In this document: positions 17,799 through 26,243 of the stretch, piece after piece | How positions within the stretch are numbered: position 1 is the first letter of the stretch | How the letters are laid out: each line of letters opens with the position of its first letter | NCBI RefSeq assembly: GCF_011045035.1 | Contig: NZ_JAALAA010000011.1 | Coordinates: 62,001 to 126,000 of the forward strand | Length of the DNA stretch: 64,000 nt | Direction of reading: 5' to 3' | Origin: Nocardioides turkmenicus | GTDB lineage: Bacteria > Actinomycetota > Actinomycetes > Propionibacteriales > Nocardioidaceae | Translations under genes and position numbers: made by a program | Notes under the pieces: model-generated | What the model was told of the DNA's origin: nothing | The model's input: the letters and a program-made list of their open reading frames with translations, nothing else | Databases searched by the model: none

Positions 17799-19616
17799 TC
17801 ACAGGTCCACGACGACGCGGTCGCCCACGACCCGGGAAACGCATGGGTAGATGACGTCGGTGCGTGTCCTCTCGTCCGGCTGCAGGACGTCGTCGCGGTG
17901 ATCCGGGGTGCCCTCGAGAACCCTCAGGACGCAGCTGCCGCAGACCCCGTCCTCGCACGACATGTCCAGGGCCGGCTCCACCTGCTGGATCGCCGCGAGC
18001 ATCGTCTGGTTCTCGGCGACCTCGACGACCTGCCCGGTTCGCGATAGCTCCACCTCGAAGGCACGGCTCTCCAGGTCGCTGCGGTCCGTGGCGGTGAACC
18101 GCTCGAGCCGGAGGGTCCGCCCCGGGGCCGCGGCGACCGCGCGCTCCGTCGCCTCGATCAGCGAGTCGGGGCCACAGCAGTAGACCGCGGACCCCGGTGC
18201 GGTCTCGGCGACCAACGCGGCGAGATCCGGGCGCGGACGAGCATCCGCGGGAACGAGCTCGACGTCGGCCGGAAAGTCGGCGGCGAGCTCGCGGGCGTAC
18301 GCCATCGACTCGATCGAGGCTCCGCGGTAGACCAGTCGCCAGTCCTCGCCACGAGCGGCGAGCTCGCGGACCATCGGGACGAACGGAGCGATCCCGATGC
18401 CGCCGGCGATGAAGAGATGCTGTGCGGCGGTGGCGAGCGGGAAGTGGTTGCGAGGGCCGCGCAGACCGATCCTGGCGCCCGGCTCGAGCCCGTGGATCTC
18501 CACCGAGCCACCGCGGCCCGCGTCCTCGCGCAGCACCGCGACGCGGTAGCTCGTCCGGTCTGCCGGGTCGCCGCAGAGCGAGTACTGCCTCACCAGTCCC
18601 GAGGGCAGCACCAGGTCGACATGCGCACCCGGCTCCCATGCCGGAAGCTCGGCCCCGTCGACGGTCCGAAGCCTCAGCTCGCGGACACCGTCGGCGATGT
18701 CTGTCATCTCCGCGACGACAGCGATCTCCGCGCTCCCTGCGCCTTCGGTGCGGGCCCGGCGGGTGCGCTCGATCGCACGGCGGCCGAGCGGCGTACGTCC
18801 ACCCGGCTTGTAGAGCGAGAGCAGCATGGCGATCAGCAGCTGGCCGAAGGCGAACCCGAAGCCGGCGGCGATCAGCACGGGCGAGGTGGTGAGGTCGGCG
18901 GGCGATCCGCCGGTGGCGGCGAGGTGCTCGGCCTCCATGGCGGCGGCCTCCAACGGACCGTGGATCCAGGTGAACGCCGAGAACAGGATCACCAGCGAGA
19001 TCGCCAGCTTCGTGGCCACCCACCAGTAGCGGACGACGCCCCATTGCGTGCACATGCCCACAGCCACCCCGGAGAGCGTGGCCGCGAAGTTGAGCCAGGC
19101 GAGCAGGTTGACGTCGAAGATCTCCATCACCTGGTAGGCGACCGCGACGTACGTGATGTCGTCGCTGGTCAGAGCGCTGATCCCCACCGCGGACATCATC
19201 AGCGCCACGCCCGTCCAGCAGGCGGCAGCGACCACATGGAAGACCACCAGTGCCTTGCGGCTGCGCCCGGTGAGCTGGCCCGTCAGCGAGGCGAGGATCG
19301 GTGCCGCGGCGAACATCGCGACCAGAGCGAGCAGGTCGACGACGACGAAGGCCTGGACGGTCGCCAGGACGAGCAGGACCCAGCCCAGGCTCAGCACGAT
19401 GCCGCGCGCCGGCCGAGCTCTCCGGACCAGGGCGATCACGAGCGTCGTGGTCACGGCGGAGGCGATCCAGACCGGCGTGCGCGCGTCCGGGAACCGCAGG
19501 GCTCCGGCGACCAGCGGGGGCGTCACGGCCAGCACGGCACTGGCCACGGCGAACAGCACGAGCGTGATCACCGTGCCTCGGCGTCCCGTCCGCGGGACCG
19601 GGTGGGTCGTTGTCAT
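17799..19616 (-). CDS. Membrane-anchored FMN/2Fe-2S oxidoreductase (fusion)
   Basis: The 605-residue protein joins a membrane domain (about residues 14-270, seven or eight hydrophobic segments, DUF2269-like in appearance) to a phthalate-dioxygenase-reductase-type module. The flavin site RQYSL is at 343-347, the NAD(P) loop GGIGIAPF at 405-412, and a plant-type 2Fe-2S site uses Cys554, Cys559, Cys562 and Cys592. It should pass electrons from NAD(P)H through flavin and iron-sulfur to an unknown acceptor at the membrane. The ATG at 19616 has GGAG upstream. The cis fusion is unusual; no oxygenase is encoded nearby. Confidence 0.8.
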   Translation of the reverse strand: MTTTHPVPRTGRRGTVITLVLFAVASAVLAVTPPLVAGALRFPDARTPVWIASAVTTTLVIALVRRARPARGIVLSLGWVLLVLATVQAFVVVDLLALVAMFAAAPILASLTGQLTGRSRKALVVFHVVAAACWTGVALMMSAVGISALTSDDITYVAVAYQVMEIFDVNLLAWLNFAATLSGVAVGMCTQWGVVRYWWVATKLAISLVILFSAFTWIHGPLEAAAMEAEHLAATGGSPADLTTSPVLIAAGFGFAFGQLLIAMLLSLYKPGGRTPLGRRAIERTRRARTEGAGSAEIAVVAEMTDIADGVRELRLRTVDGAELPAWEPGAHVDLVLPSGLVRQYSLCGDPADRTSYRVAVLREDAGRGGSVEIHGLEPGARIGLRGPRNHFPLATAAQHLFIAGGIGIAPFVPMVRELAARGEDWRLVYRGASIESMAYARELAADFPADVELVPADARPRPDLAALVAETAPGSAVYCCGPDSLIEATERAVAAAPGRTLRLERFTATDRSDLESRAFEVELSRTGQVVEVAENQTMLAAIQQVEPALDMSCEDGVCGSCVLRVLEGTPDHRDDVLQPDERTRTDVIYPCVSRVVGDRVVVDL

Positions 19617-19642
19617 CGTCAGCTCCATACAGTCGATAGCGA

Positions 19643-19660
19643 ATAGTCGATATCGACTAT
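19643..19660. promoter_or_regulatory. Perfect 18-bp palindrome, candidate PadR operator
   Basis: ATAGTCGATATCGACTAT is its own reverse complement. A further AGTCGATA half-site at 19631-19638 lies 14 bp before the copy inside the palindrome. It sits 27 bp upstream of the reductase-padR operon start and 72 bp upstream of the divergent gene at 19732, where a repressor could act on both. Binding by PadR is inferred. Confidence 0.65.
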
Positions 19661-19731
19661 CTTCGACAGAACCGATCGTCCGGGGTATCCGGGAACGCCC
19701 TGATCCGCCACTGACCCGGTTGTCTGCGACA

Positions 19732-20253
19732 ATGTCCGGCGTGGATCTGAGGGTGGTGCGGCCGACACGCGGAAGTGTGTGGCTGGCGCTGCTCGCGGCG
19801 GTGGAGATCACCACCGGGTCCAGCCTGGCCCACCTGGCCGGCGGCGGGGAGCTGCCGGACGCGTTGTGGCTGGTGGCGACCGGGTTCGCCGCCTTCGGCA
19901 CCGGAGTCGTGGTGCTGCAGCGGCGGGTCGGGATCGCGCTCGGGGCGGTGCTCGCCGGAGCGACCCAGCTGGGGATGCACGAGGCCTTCGAGGCGTACGC
20001 AGCCCCTGCCGCCCACGCGCACACCAGCGGCACGGGCGACACCTCGATGCTGGTCGCGCACGCCGCGGCCGCGGTGCTCACCGTCGTCGTGTGGATGCTG
20101 CACCGCCGGGCCTGGCAGGTCATCTCCCGGGTGCTCACGACGCCCCGGACGCCGATCCCGCTCCGCTCTCTCCCCCTGACGCAGGCGATCGTTCTGCGCA
20201 ACCACCTGTGGACGTACGTCGCTGCCGGACGCGGGCCGCCGGTCCTCGCCTGA
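19732..20253 (+). CDS. Small polytopic membrane protein of unknown function
   Basis: The 173-residue protein has about four hydrophobic stretches (near residues 15-30, 45-65, 68-88 and 110-128) and a His-containing loop AAPAAHAHTSGTGDTS. I do not recognise a family. The start may be ATG 19732 or GTG 19741. It precedes the YcnI and CopC/CopD genes on the same strand with a 61-nt gap, so a role in copper handling is possible by context only. Confidence 0.6.
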   Translation: MSGVDLRVVRPTRGSVWLALLAAVEITTGSSLAHLAGGGELPDALWLVATGFAAFGTGVVVLQRRVGIALGAVLAGATQLGMHEAFEAYAAPAAHAHTSGTGDTSMLVAHAAAAVLTVVVWMLHRRAWQVISRVLTTPRTPIPLRSLPLTQAIVLRNHLWTYVAAGRGPPVLA

Positions 20254-20314
20254 GGACCCGACCCGACCCACTGGGCACCAGCCCAGCAGACACTCCACAG
20301 AAAGCAACAACCCC

Positions 20315-21031
20315 ATGTCTCGACGTACCCTCGCGCGCCTCGGCGCGCCCGCTGCCGCTGCCGCGGCCGTCACCTTCCTCGTCGCCGCCCCGGCCTCCGC
20401 GCACGTCACGGTCACCCCGACCGAGACCGCGGCCGGCGCCTACACCGTGCTGACCTTCAGCGTCGGCCACGGCTGCGAAGGCTCGCCGACCAACAAGATC
20501 ACCATCCAGGTGCCGGAGGGGATCAACACGGTCACCCCGACGCGCCAGCCGTTCTACGACGTCAAGGTCACCAAGGAGAAGCTCGCCGAGCCGATCAAGG
20601 ACGCTCACGGCAACGAGCTGACCGAGCGCGACGCGACCATCGTCTACACCGCGAAGACCCCGCTGCCCGAGGGTCAGCGTGACGCCTTCGAGGTCTCCCT
20701 GCAGCTGCCGGAGAAGGAGGGCACCCTCAGCTTCCCGACGGTCCAGACCTGCGAGAAGGGCGAGACCGCCTGGATCGAGGAGACCCCCGAGGGCGCCACG
20801 GAGGAGCCGGAGAGCCCGGCCCCGGCCTTCGAGGTCACCGCGGCGGAGTCCGAGGACGGCCACGGGCACGGCCACGGCGCCGAGGAAGCCTCCGAGGAGA
20901 AGGCCGAGCCGGTCGCCGCCGAGGCGGAGGACGGCGACAGCAACCTGTGGGGAGGCGTCGGCGCCGGCGCCGGCATCCTCGGCCTGATCGCGGGCTCGAC
21001 CGCCCTCGCGCTGGGGCGTCGTAAGGCGTGA
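20315..21031 (+). CDS. YcnI-family copper-associated exported protein (DUF1775)
   Basis: The 238-residue protein has a signal peptide with cleavage at ASA-H, making His30 the mature N-terminus, as in YcnI proteins where this histidine binds Cu(II). The DUF1775 domain follows (HVTVTPTETAAGAYTVLTFSV, GCEGSPTNKITIQVPEG, DATIVYTAKTPLPEGQRDAF). After an acidic linker with GHGHGHG comes a C-terminal membrane anchor (about residues 212-233) ending GRRKA. The RBS is AAAGCAAC-like and weak. It overlaps copC/D, supporting periplasmic-side copper binding and delivery. Confidence 0.88.
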   Translation: MSRRTLARLGAPAAAAAAVTFLVAAPASAHVTVTPTETAAGAYTVLTFSVGHGCEGSPTNKITIQVPEGINTVTPTRQPFYDVKVTKEKLAEPIKDAHGNELTERDATIVYTAKTPLPEGQRDAFEVSLQLPEKEGTLSFPTVQTCEKGETAWIEETPEGATEEPESPAPAFEVTAAESEDGHGHGHGAEEASEEKAEPVAAEAEDGDSNLWGGVGAGAGILGLIAGSTALALGRRKA

Positions 21032-22731
21032 GTGCTCCCCTGACGCGCCGGTCCGGCCCCGACCACCGGGGCCCGGGCCGGCGCGGCCTGGGACGGCTGC
21101 TGGTGGTGCTTGCTGCCGCTGCGTACGCCGTCCTGATCAGCATCTCCCCCGCCCAGGCCCACGCGACGCTGATCGGCACCGACCCCGAGGAGGGTGCGGT
21201 GCTGGAGGTGGCGCCGGAGACGATCACCTTCACCTTCGACGAGGCGGTGACGCTGCCGCCCGCGGGCGTGACGGTCTTCGACGCGAAGGGCGAGGAGGTG
21301 ACCTCCGAGGCGACCGCGAGCGGCACCGAGATGAAGGTCGCCCTCGCGAAGGCGAGCAGCCTCGGCGACGGCACCTACGTCGTCGCCTGGCGAGCGGTCT
21401 CTGCCGACGGCCACCCGATCTCCGGCTCGCTCACCTTCGCGGTCGGTGCCCCGAGCCTCAGCGTCGCCCCGCCGCCGTCCACGGAGCCGTCGAGGGCGAC
21501 GGCGGTGATCCACGGGGTGCTCCAGTTCATCCAGTACGCAGCCCTGCTGCTGGTCGTGGGCCTGGTCTGGTTCCGCGCACTGATCATCGGTGAGCACCGC
21601 GTCCCCGACCGCGCCACCGCCCGGGTGCAGCGCGTGGAGATCGTCGCCGGCATGGTCGCCGTCGTCGCGCTGGTGCTCCTGGCCCCGGCCAGCGGCGCGC
21701 TGCAGAGCGAGAGCCCACCCGGAGCGATCCTCACCTTCGACGCCTGGTCACCGGCCTCCGTCGGCAAGGAATGGCTCAGCGCGCTGGTCGGGATCATCGG
21801 GATCGCGGCAGCGCTCGCGCTGCGCGAGCGGCCGCGCCTGGCCGCGGCCGTAGGACTGGTCGCGATCTGCGCCCCGTCGCTGGTCGGCCACTCCCGAGCG
21901 GTCGTACCCGCCTGGCTGGTCACGTTCACCGACGTCATCCACCTCGTCGCCGGCGCACTGTGGCTCGGCGGACTGGTCGGCCTCGCGCTGACCCTGCCGC
22001 TGATCACCCGGCGAGGCACGGTCGCGGCGGAGATCGTCACCCGGTTCTCCACCCTCGCCGCCGCGTCTCTGGCCGCGCTCGCGGCGACCGGCGTGCTCAT
22101 GGGCTGGCGGATCCTCGGCTCCTGGGACAACCTGCTCAACAGCACGTACGGCACCCTGCTGATGACCAAGATCGCCCTGGTGGTCGCGGTCGCGGTGATG
22201 GCGGCCGGCAACCGGCTGCTGGTCCTCCCCCGGGTGCGTCAGGCGGCCGGGCACGACGACACCGTCGAGGCCGGCTCGATGCTGCGCCGGGCGGTGCTGA
22301 TGGAGGCAGGCGTGCTCGTGGTCGTCCTCGGCGTCACCGGCTTCCTGGTCGACCAGCCGCCGCAGGCGGGTGTCGGCTCGACCGGGGCCGGCACGGCCAC
22401 GGTCGCGCAGACCAACACCCAGGCCGCGGAGCTGGGCGACGACCACCGGGTCTATGCCACCCTGACCCCCGCGGGTCCGGGTCCGAACGTGCTCCGGCTG
22501 CAGATCCAGGACATGGCCGGCGAGCCGGTCGAGGCGGCGGCGATCCCGACCGCGAAGCTGCGTTCAGGCGATGTCGACCTGGGCAGCCTCGCGCTGCGGT
22601 CGGTCGGCGCCGGCACCTGGGAGGCCGACGTGGTGCTGCCCAAGGGCGGCACCTGGGAGGCGACCGTCGGGCTGCGGCTGGGCGAGTTCGAGAGCCCGCT
22701 GGGAGTGCTGAAGTTCCCCGTCAGGCAGTGA
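21028..22731 (+). CDS. CopC-CopD fusion copper transport protein with C-terminal YtkA-like domain
   Basis: The GTG overlaps the YcnI stop (GTGA). The 567-residue product has a signal peptide cleaved at AQA-H, so His45 starts a CopC domain; ADGHPISGSLTFAV supplies further Cu(II) ligands. About eight transmembrane segments of a CopD domain follow (roughly 160-440, with DVIHLVAGALWLGGLVGLAL and GTLLMTKIALVVAVAVMAAGN). The last 100 residues form an extracytoplasmic beta-rich YtkA-like domain. The protein probably binds copper outside and moves it across the membrane. Confidence 0.88.
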   Translation: MSAPLTRRSGPDHRGPGRRGLGRLLVVLAAAAYAVLISISPAQAHATLIGTDPEEGAVLEVAPETITFTFDEAVTLPPAGVTVFDAKGEEVTSEATASGTEMKVALAKASSLGDGTYVVAWRAVSADGHPISGSLTFAVGAPSLSVAPPPSTEPSRATAVIHGVLQFIQYAALLLVVGLVWFRALIIGEHRVPDRATARVQRVEIVAGMVAVVALVLLAPASGALQSESPPGAILTFDAWSPASVGKEWLSALVGIIGIAAALALRERPRLAAAVGLVAICAPSLVGHSRAVVPAWLVTFTDVIHLVAGALWLGGLVGLALTLPLITRRGTVAAEIVTRFSTLAAASLAALAATGVLMGWRILGSWDNLLNSTYGTLLMTKIALVVAVAVMAAGNRLLVLPRVRQAAGHDDTVEAGSMLRRAVLMEAGVLVVVLGVTGFLVDQPPQAGVGSTGAGTATVAQTNTQAAELGDDHRVYATLTPAGPGPNVLRLQIQDMAGEPVEAAAIPTAKLRSGDVDLGSLALRSVGAGTWEADVVLPKGGTWEATVGLRLGEFESPLGVLKFPVRQ

Positions 22732-22762
22732 CCCTCAGGCAGTGACTCTCAGACGGTGACCG
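22721..22762. repeat. Three tandem 14-bp repeats across two convergent stop codons
   Basis: TCAGGCAGTGACCC (22721-22734), TCAGGCAGTGACTC (22735-22748) and TCAGACGGTGACCG (22749-22762) are adjacent 14-mers. The first holds the TGA of the CopC-CopD gene and the third begins with the reverse-complement TGA of the convergent lipoprotein gene. The middle copy differs from the first at one base, which suggests recent local duplication. Confidence 0.8.
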
Positions 22763-23576
22763 GGAGCCGGAGCGTGTGGATCATCCCGTCCACCCGCGCC
22801 TGCACGAAGAAGACGTAGTCACCCGGCTTCGGCGGCTTCACGTGGATGCCGAGCCGGGTGCCGTCCTCGCCGTTCTCGGGGCCGCCGAGCGGGTGCAGGT
22901 GGATGACCTCGCCGGTCTCGCGGCTGAACGCGGTCACGTGGGCGTAGACCCCGAGGTAGGTGCCGAGGTTGACCGGCTTGCCGGCCGGATCGGAGAGCAC
23001 CACGCCGATCTCCTGGTCGATCCCTGGCTTCGGGGTCTCCTCCAGCGCCGCGATCACGGTGCCGTCGTCGGAGCCGGGTACGTCGACCTCGGTCGGCCCC
23101 GCGACCTTCGCCGTCGCACCGAGCATCGCCTGCCGCCCCTTGCCGTCGGGCGTCCGGGCGGCGAACTCGACGACCACCCGGTAGGTGCCGCCCGCCGGGA
23201 GCGTCAGGTCGCCGGACCAGGCACCGGGCTCACCCTGGGTCGGGTGCAGGTGGCGGAAGACCTCCAGGTCGTCGCGCACGACGTAGAGGTGGATGTCCTT
23301 GGTCTGCTCCTCGATGTAGTCGGTGACCGGGTCGCCGTCCTTGGTGATCGTGAAGCTCACCTTGCCGGGGGTGCCGGCCTCGGCGGGCAGGCGGACCTCG
23401 CCGAGCGTGTAGCCACCGGCGGACGCGGTGGTGCCGTCGGCGCCCTCGATCTCGGTCACGACTGTCGCCACGCTCGGGGTCGAGGTGGGGTCGGCGGCTT
23501 CTGGTTCGCCGCCGCAGGCGATCAGGGTGACCGCGAGGCCGAGGGTCAGGACGACAGCAGCAATACCGACACGCAC
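22749..23576 (-). CDS. Copper-locus lipoprotein with HLHP motifs
   Basis: GTG 23576 gives a compact lipoprotein signal (VRVGIAAVVLTLGLAVTLIAC, lipidated Cys21); an in-frame GTG at 23615 would add 13 residues and overlap the upstream gene. The 275-residue protein has two HLHP motifs (VFRHLHPTQGEPG and EVIHLHPLGGPENG) in beta-rich repeats, each in a segment that resembles YtkA/FixH-type domains. Histidine pairs of this kind could bind copper. It converges with the CopC-CopD gene, which supports a metal role. The function is inferred. Confidence 0.65.
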   Translation of the reverse strand: MRVGIAAVVLTLGLAVTLIACGGEPEAADPTSTPSVATVVTEIEGADGTTASAGGYTLGEVRLPAEAGTPGKVSFTITKDGDPVTDYIEEQTKDIHLYVVRDDLEVFRHLHPTQGEPGAWSGDLTLPAGGTYRVVVEFAARTPDGKGRQAMLGATAKVAGPTEVDVPGSDDGTVIAALEETPKPGIDQEIGVVLSDPAGKPVNLGTYLGVYAHVTAFSRETGEVIHLHPLGGPENGEDGTRLGIHVKPPKPGDYVFFVQARVDGMIHTLRLPVTV

Positions 23577-23601
23577 GGGGTAAAGAGTGTCATGACCATG
23601 G

Positions 23602-24984
23602 TCAGAACCCGACACCCGGATTGAGAATCCCCAGCGGGTCCAGGGCGGCCTTGATCCGGTGCTGGAGGTCGATCGAGTCCGCGCCTATCTCGGGCTCGAG
23701 CCACTTGCGCTTGAGCCGGCCGACGCCGTGCTCGCCGGTGGTGGTGCCGCCGAGCTCGATGGCGAGGGCGAAGATCTCGTCGCCGGCGAGGGTCTCGGCC
23801 GGCGGCATCACGCCCGGGACGTCGTCCGGCGAGGGGTTCCAGCCGATCACCGGGTGGAGGTTGCCGTCGCCGGCGTGGGCGAGGGTGTAGGTGCGTACGC
23901 CGTGCCTCTGCGAGATCTCGGAGATCCGGTCGACCGCCTCGGCGAGCCGGGAGCGGGGCACGCAGATGTCCTCGATGAACCAGGATCCCTCCGCCTCGAT
24001 CGCGGGCAGGACCTGGCGGCGGGCCTCGACCAGCCGGTCGGAGGACTCCTCGTCGACGCCCTGCTCGATCCAGGTGGCCTCCTTGCCGACGATGGCGGCG
24101 ATCGCCTCGATCTCGGTCGCGGCCGCCGGCCCGTCGGCCTGGGCGATCACCAAGGCGTCCCCGCGCTCGGAGTAGGACGTGCCGGCGAAACGGTCGACCG
24201 CTTCGAGGCAGCGCCGGTCGATGAACTCCAGCATCGACGGCAGCCGCCGGGCGGCCGCGATCTCGGCACAGGCGCGCGCGGCGGCCGCCACCGAGGCGTA
24301 CGCAGCCGACGCCGTCAGCGTGGAGACCGGCCTCGGCTTGAGGCGCAGGGTCGCGCCGACGACGATGCCGAGGGTGCCCTCGGAGCCGACGAACAGGGCG
24401 GTGAGGTCGAGACCCGCGACGCCCTTCATGGTGCGACGGCCGGTGTGGATCAGGGTGCCGTCGGCGAGGACGACATCGAGGCCCAGGACGGCCTCCCGGG
24501 TGACCCCATACTTCACGCAGCGCAGCCCGCCGGCGTTGGTCGCGACGTTGCCGCCGATCGAGCAGATCGCCGCCGACGCCGGGTCGGGCGCGTACCGCAG
24601 CCCCACCTCTGCCGCCGCCGCGTCCAGCCGCGCGTTGAGCACTCCGGGCTCGACGACCGCGACCTCGTCGACCGGGTCGAGCTCGAGGATCCGGTCCATC
24701 GCGGAGAGGTCGACGACGAGGTGTCCGGTGCCGGCCACCGCTCCCCCGGCCAGGCCGGTGCCCGCGCCGCGCGGGACGACCGGGACCCGGTGGGCCGAGG
24801 CGACCCGCATCGCCGCCTGCACGTCCTCGACGCTGTGGGCCCGCACCACCGCCAGCGGCAGGCCGGCGGCGACCGATCCGGACCGGTCGGTCGATGCCGC
24901 CAGCAGCGAGAGCTCGTCGGTCACCACCTCGGAGACGCTCGCGTCGAGGTCGTCGACCAGGGACAGCTGTGACTCCGTCGTCAT
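23602..24984 (-). CDS. FAD-binding oxidoreductase, GlcD/D-lactate dehydrogenase type
   Basis: The 460-residue protein has the PCMH-type FAD domain (PVVPRGAGTGLAGGAVAGTGHLVV, then SIGGNVATNAGGLRCVKYG and VGSEGTLGIVVGATLRLKP) and the C-terminal FAD-oxidase domain with YTLAHAGDGNLHPV and the terminal GTTTGEHGVGRLK. These are the markers of glycolate oxidase subunit GlcD and D-lactate dehydrogenases. It oxidises a 2-hydroxy acid to the 2-oxo acid. No GlcE or GlcF partner is nearby, so a stand-alone D-2-hydroxyacid dehydrogenase is likely. Confidence 0.85.
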   Translation of the reverse strand: MTTESQLSLVDDLDASVSEVVTDELSLLAASTDRSGSVAAGLPLAVVRAHSVEDVQAAMRVASAHRVPVVPRGAGTGLAGGAVAGTGHLVVDLSAMDRILELDPVDEVAVVEPGVLNARLDAAAAEVGLRYAPDPASAAICSIGGNVATNAGGLRCVKYGVTREAVLGLDVVLADGTLIHTGRRTMKGVAGLDLTALFVGSEGTLGIVVGATLRLKPRPVSTLTASAAYASVAAAARACAEIAAARRLPSMLEFIDRRCLEAVDRFAGTSYSERGDALVIAQADGPAAATEIEAIAAIVGKEATWIEQGVDEESSDRLVEARRQVLPAIEAEGSWFIEDICVPRSRLAEAVDRISEISQRHGVRTYTLAHAGDGNLHPVIGWNPSPDDVPGVMPPAETLAGDEIFALAIELGGTTTGEHGVGRLKRKWLEPEIGADSIDLQHRIKAALDPLGILNPGVGF

Positions 24985-25039
24985 CCCACCATTCTGGCGT
25001 GAGACGGCGATTTGCGAACCCCTTCGGCGATACCGATAC

Positions 25040-25148
25040 CCTTTACTCCGAGGGGAGTACCTCATCAAGCTCATTCCGGTCAGTACGTCGGTGCCGACAC
25101 CGTCCCGGAGTGGCGCCCTGCATCTCGGGGTGAGGGAGACCTCAGACG
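25040..25148 (+). promoter_or_regulatory. yybP-ykoY manganese riboswitch upstream of terC-type gene
   Basis: The leader contains CTTTACTCCGAGGGGAGTAC at 25041-25060 and GGGTGAGGGAGACCTC about 80 nt later (25128-25143), the two conserved ends of the yybP-ykoY element in actinobacteria. This RNA senses Mn2+ and commonly controls TerC/Alx and MntP exporters. It ends about 27 nt before the TerC-family gene, matching that rule. Confidence 0.88.
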
Positions 25149-25174
25149 TTCATCGACACGCCTGAGGACCCTGC

Positions 25175-26110
25175 ATGCTGCATTCCATCGCCACGCCCAC
25201 CCTGTGGGCGGTCACCATCGCTGCCGTCGTGGTGCTGATCGCCCTGGACTTCGTCCTGACCCGCAAGCCCCACGACGTCTCCATGAAGGAGGCCATCGGC
25301 TGGTCGGCCTTCTACATCGCGCTCCCGCTGGCCTTCGGCGTCTGGGTCTGGAACGCCCACGGCAGCCAGACCGGATTCGAGTACTACACCGGCTACATCG
25401 TCGAGAAGTCGCTCAGCGTAGACAACCTGTTCGTCTTCATGCTGCTGCTCGCGGCCTTCGCGGTGCCACGCCACCTGCAGCAGAAGGTGCTGCTCTTCGG
25501 CATCGTCGGCGCGCTGGTGCTGCGCGGCATCTTCATCGCCCTCGGCGCCGCGGCCCTGTCCCAGTGGGACATCGTCTTCCTGATCTTCGGCGCGATCCTG
25601 CTCGTCACCGCCGCCAAGATCTTCATCGAGGCGCTCCAGGGCCACGACCAGAAGGTCGACCCCGAGGAGATGCTGGCCGTACGCATCGGCCGCAAGATCG
25701 GGCTCAAGCCGATGGCCATCGTGGTGCTCGCCATCTTCGCCACCGACATCATCTTCGCGATCGACTCGGTGCCGGCGGTCTACGGCATCACCGGCGACCC
25801 CTACCTGGTCTTCGCCACCAACGCGTTCGCGCTGCTCGGCCTGCGGGCCCTCTACTTCGTGCTCGAGGGCGCGCTGTCCAAGCTGGTCCACCTCTCCTAC
25901 GGTCTGGCCGCGATCCTCGCCTTCATCGGCGTGAAGCTCGGCCTGCACTGGGCCCACGACCACTGGGACAGCGTCCCGGTGGTGCCGACCTGGCTCTCCC
26001 TGGTGATCATCGTCGGCATCCTCGCCGTCACCGTCACCACCAGCCTGATCGCCTCCGCGCGTACGCAGGCGTCCGAGGAGGCCAAGGACCTGGAGGAGAC
26101 GAACGCGTAG
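25175..26110 (+). CDS. TerC/Alx-family membrane protein, probable Mn2+ exporter
   Basis: The 311-residue protein has about eight to nine transmembrane segments and the TerC motifs VEKSLSVDNLFVFMLLLAAF and FATDIIFAIDSVPAVYGIT, in which acidic residues within the membrane bind metal. It lies directly behind a Mn2+-sensing riboswitch, so Mn2+ export is the best prediction, as for Alx and other TerC proteins with this leader. Tellurite resistance is the historical but less specific name. A complex inverted repeat follows the stop. Confidence 0.9.
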   Translation: MLHSIATPTLWAVTIAAVVVLIALDFVLTRKPHDVSMKEAIGWSAFYIALPLAFGVWVWNAHGSQTGFEYYTGYIVEKSLSVDNLFVFMLLLAAFAVPRHLQQKVLLFGIVGALVLRGIFIALGAAALSQWDIVFLIFGAILLVTAAKIFIEALQGHDQKVDPEEMLAVRIGRKIGLKPMAIVVLAIFATDIIFAIDSVPAVYGITGDPYLVFATNAFALLGLRALYFVLEGALSKLVHLSYGLAAILAFIGVKLGLHWAHDHWDSVPVVPTWLSLVIIVGILAVTVTTSLIASARTQASEEAKDLEETNA

Positions 26111-26115
26111 GCGAC

Positions 26116-26229
26116 TGTGTTGGTCTCGACACGGACTCGTTCGTTCCTCACGAGTCCGGCTCGACCGACGGGGCCACCGTCGGTCGAGCCGCCGGAGCCA
26201 CTAGGCGGAGGCGTGTCGAGACCAACACA
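26116..26229. repeat. Nested inverted repeat (family C) between convergent genes
   Basis: Arms TGTGTTGGTCTCGACACG (26116-26133) and CGTGTCGAGACCAACACA (26212-26229) are perfect 18-bp complements. Inside are two more hairpins, GGACTCGT/ACGAGTCC and GGCTCGACCGACGG/CCGTCGGTCGAGCC. The element fills the gap between the TerC gene and the FtsX gene, both of which end here. A bidirectional terminator is likely. Fifteen bases of one arm recur at 32576-32590. Confidence 0.8.
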
Positions 26230-26243
26230 TCGACGTTGGCGCG

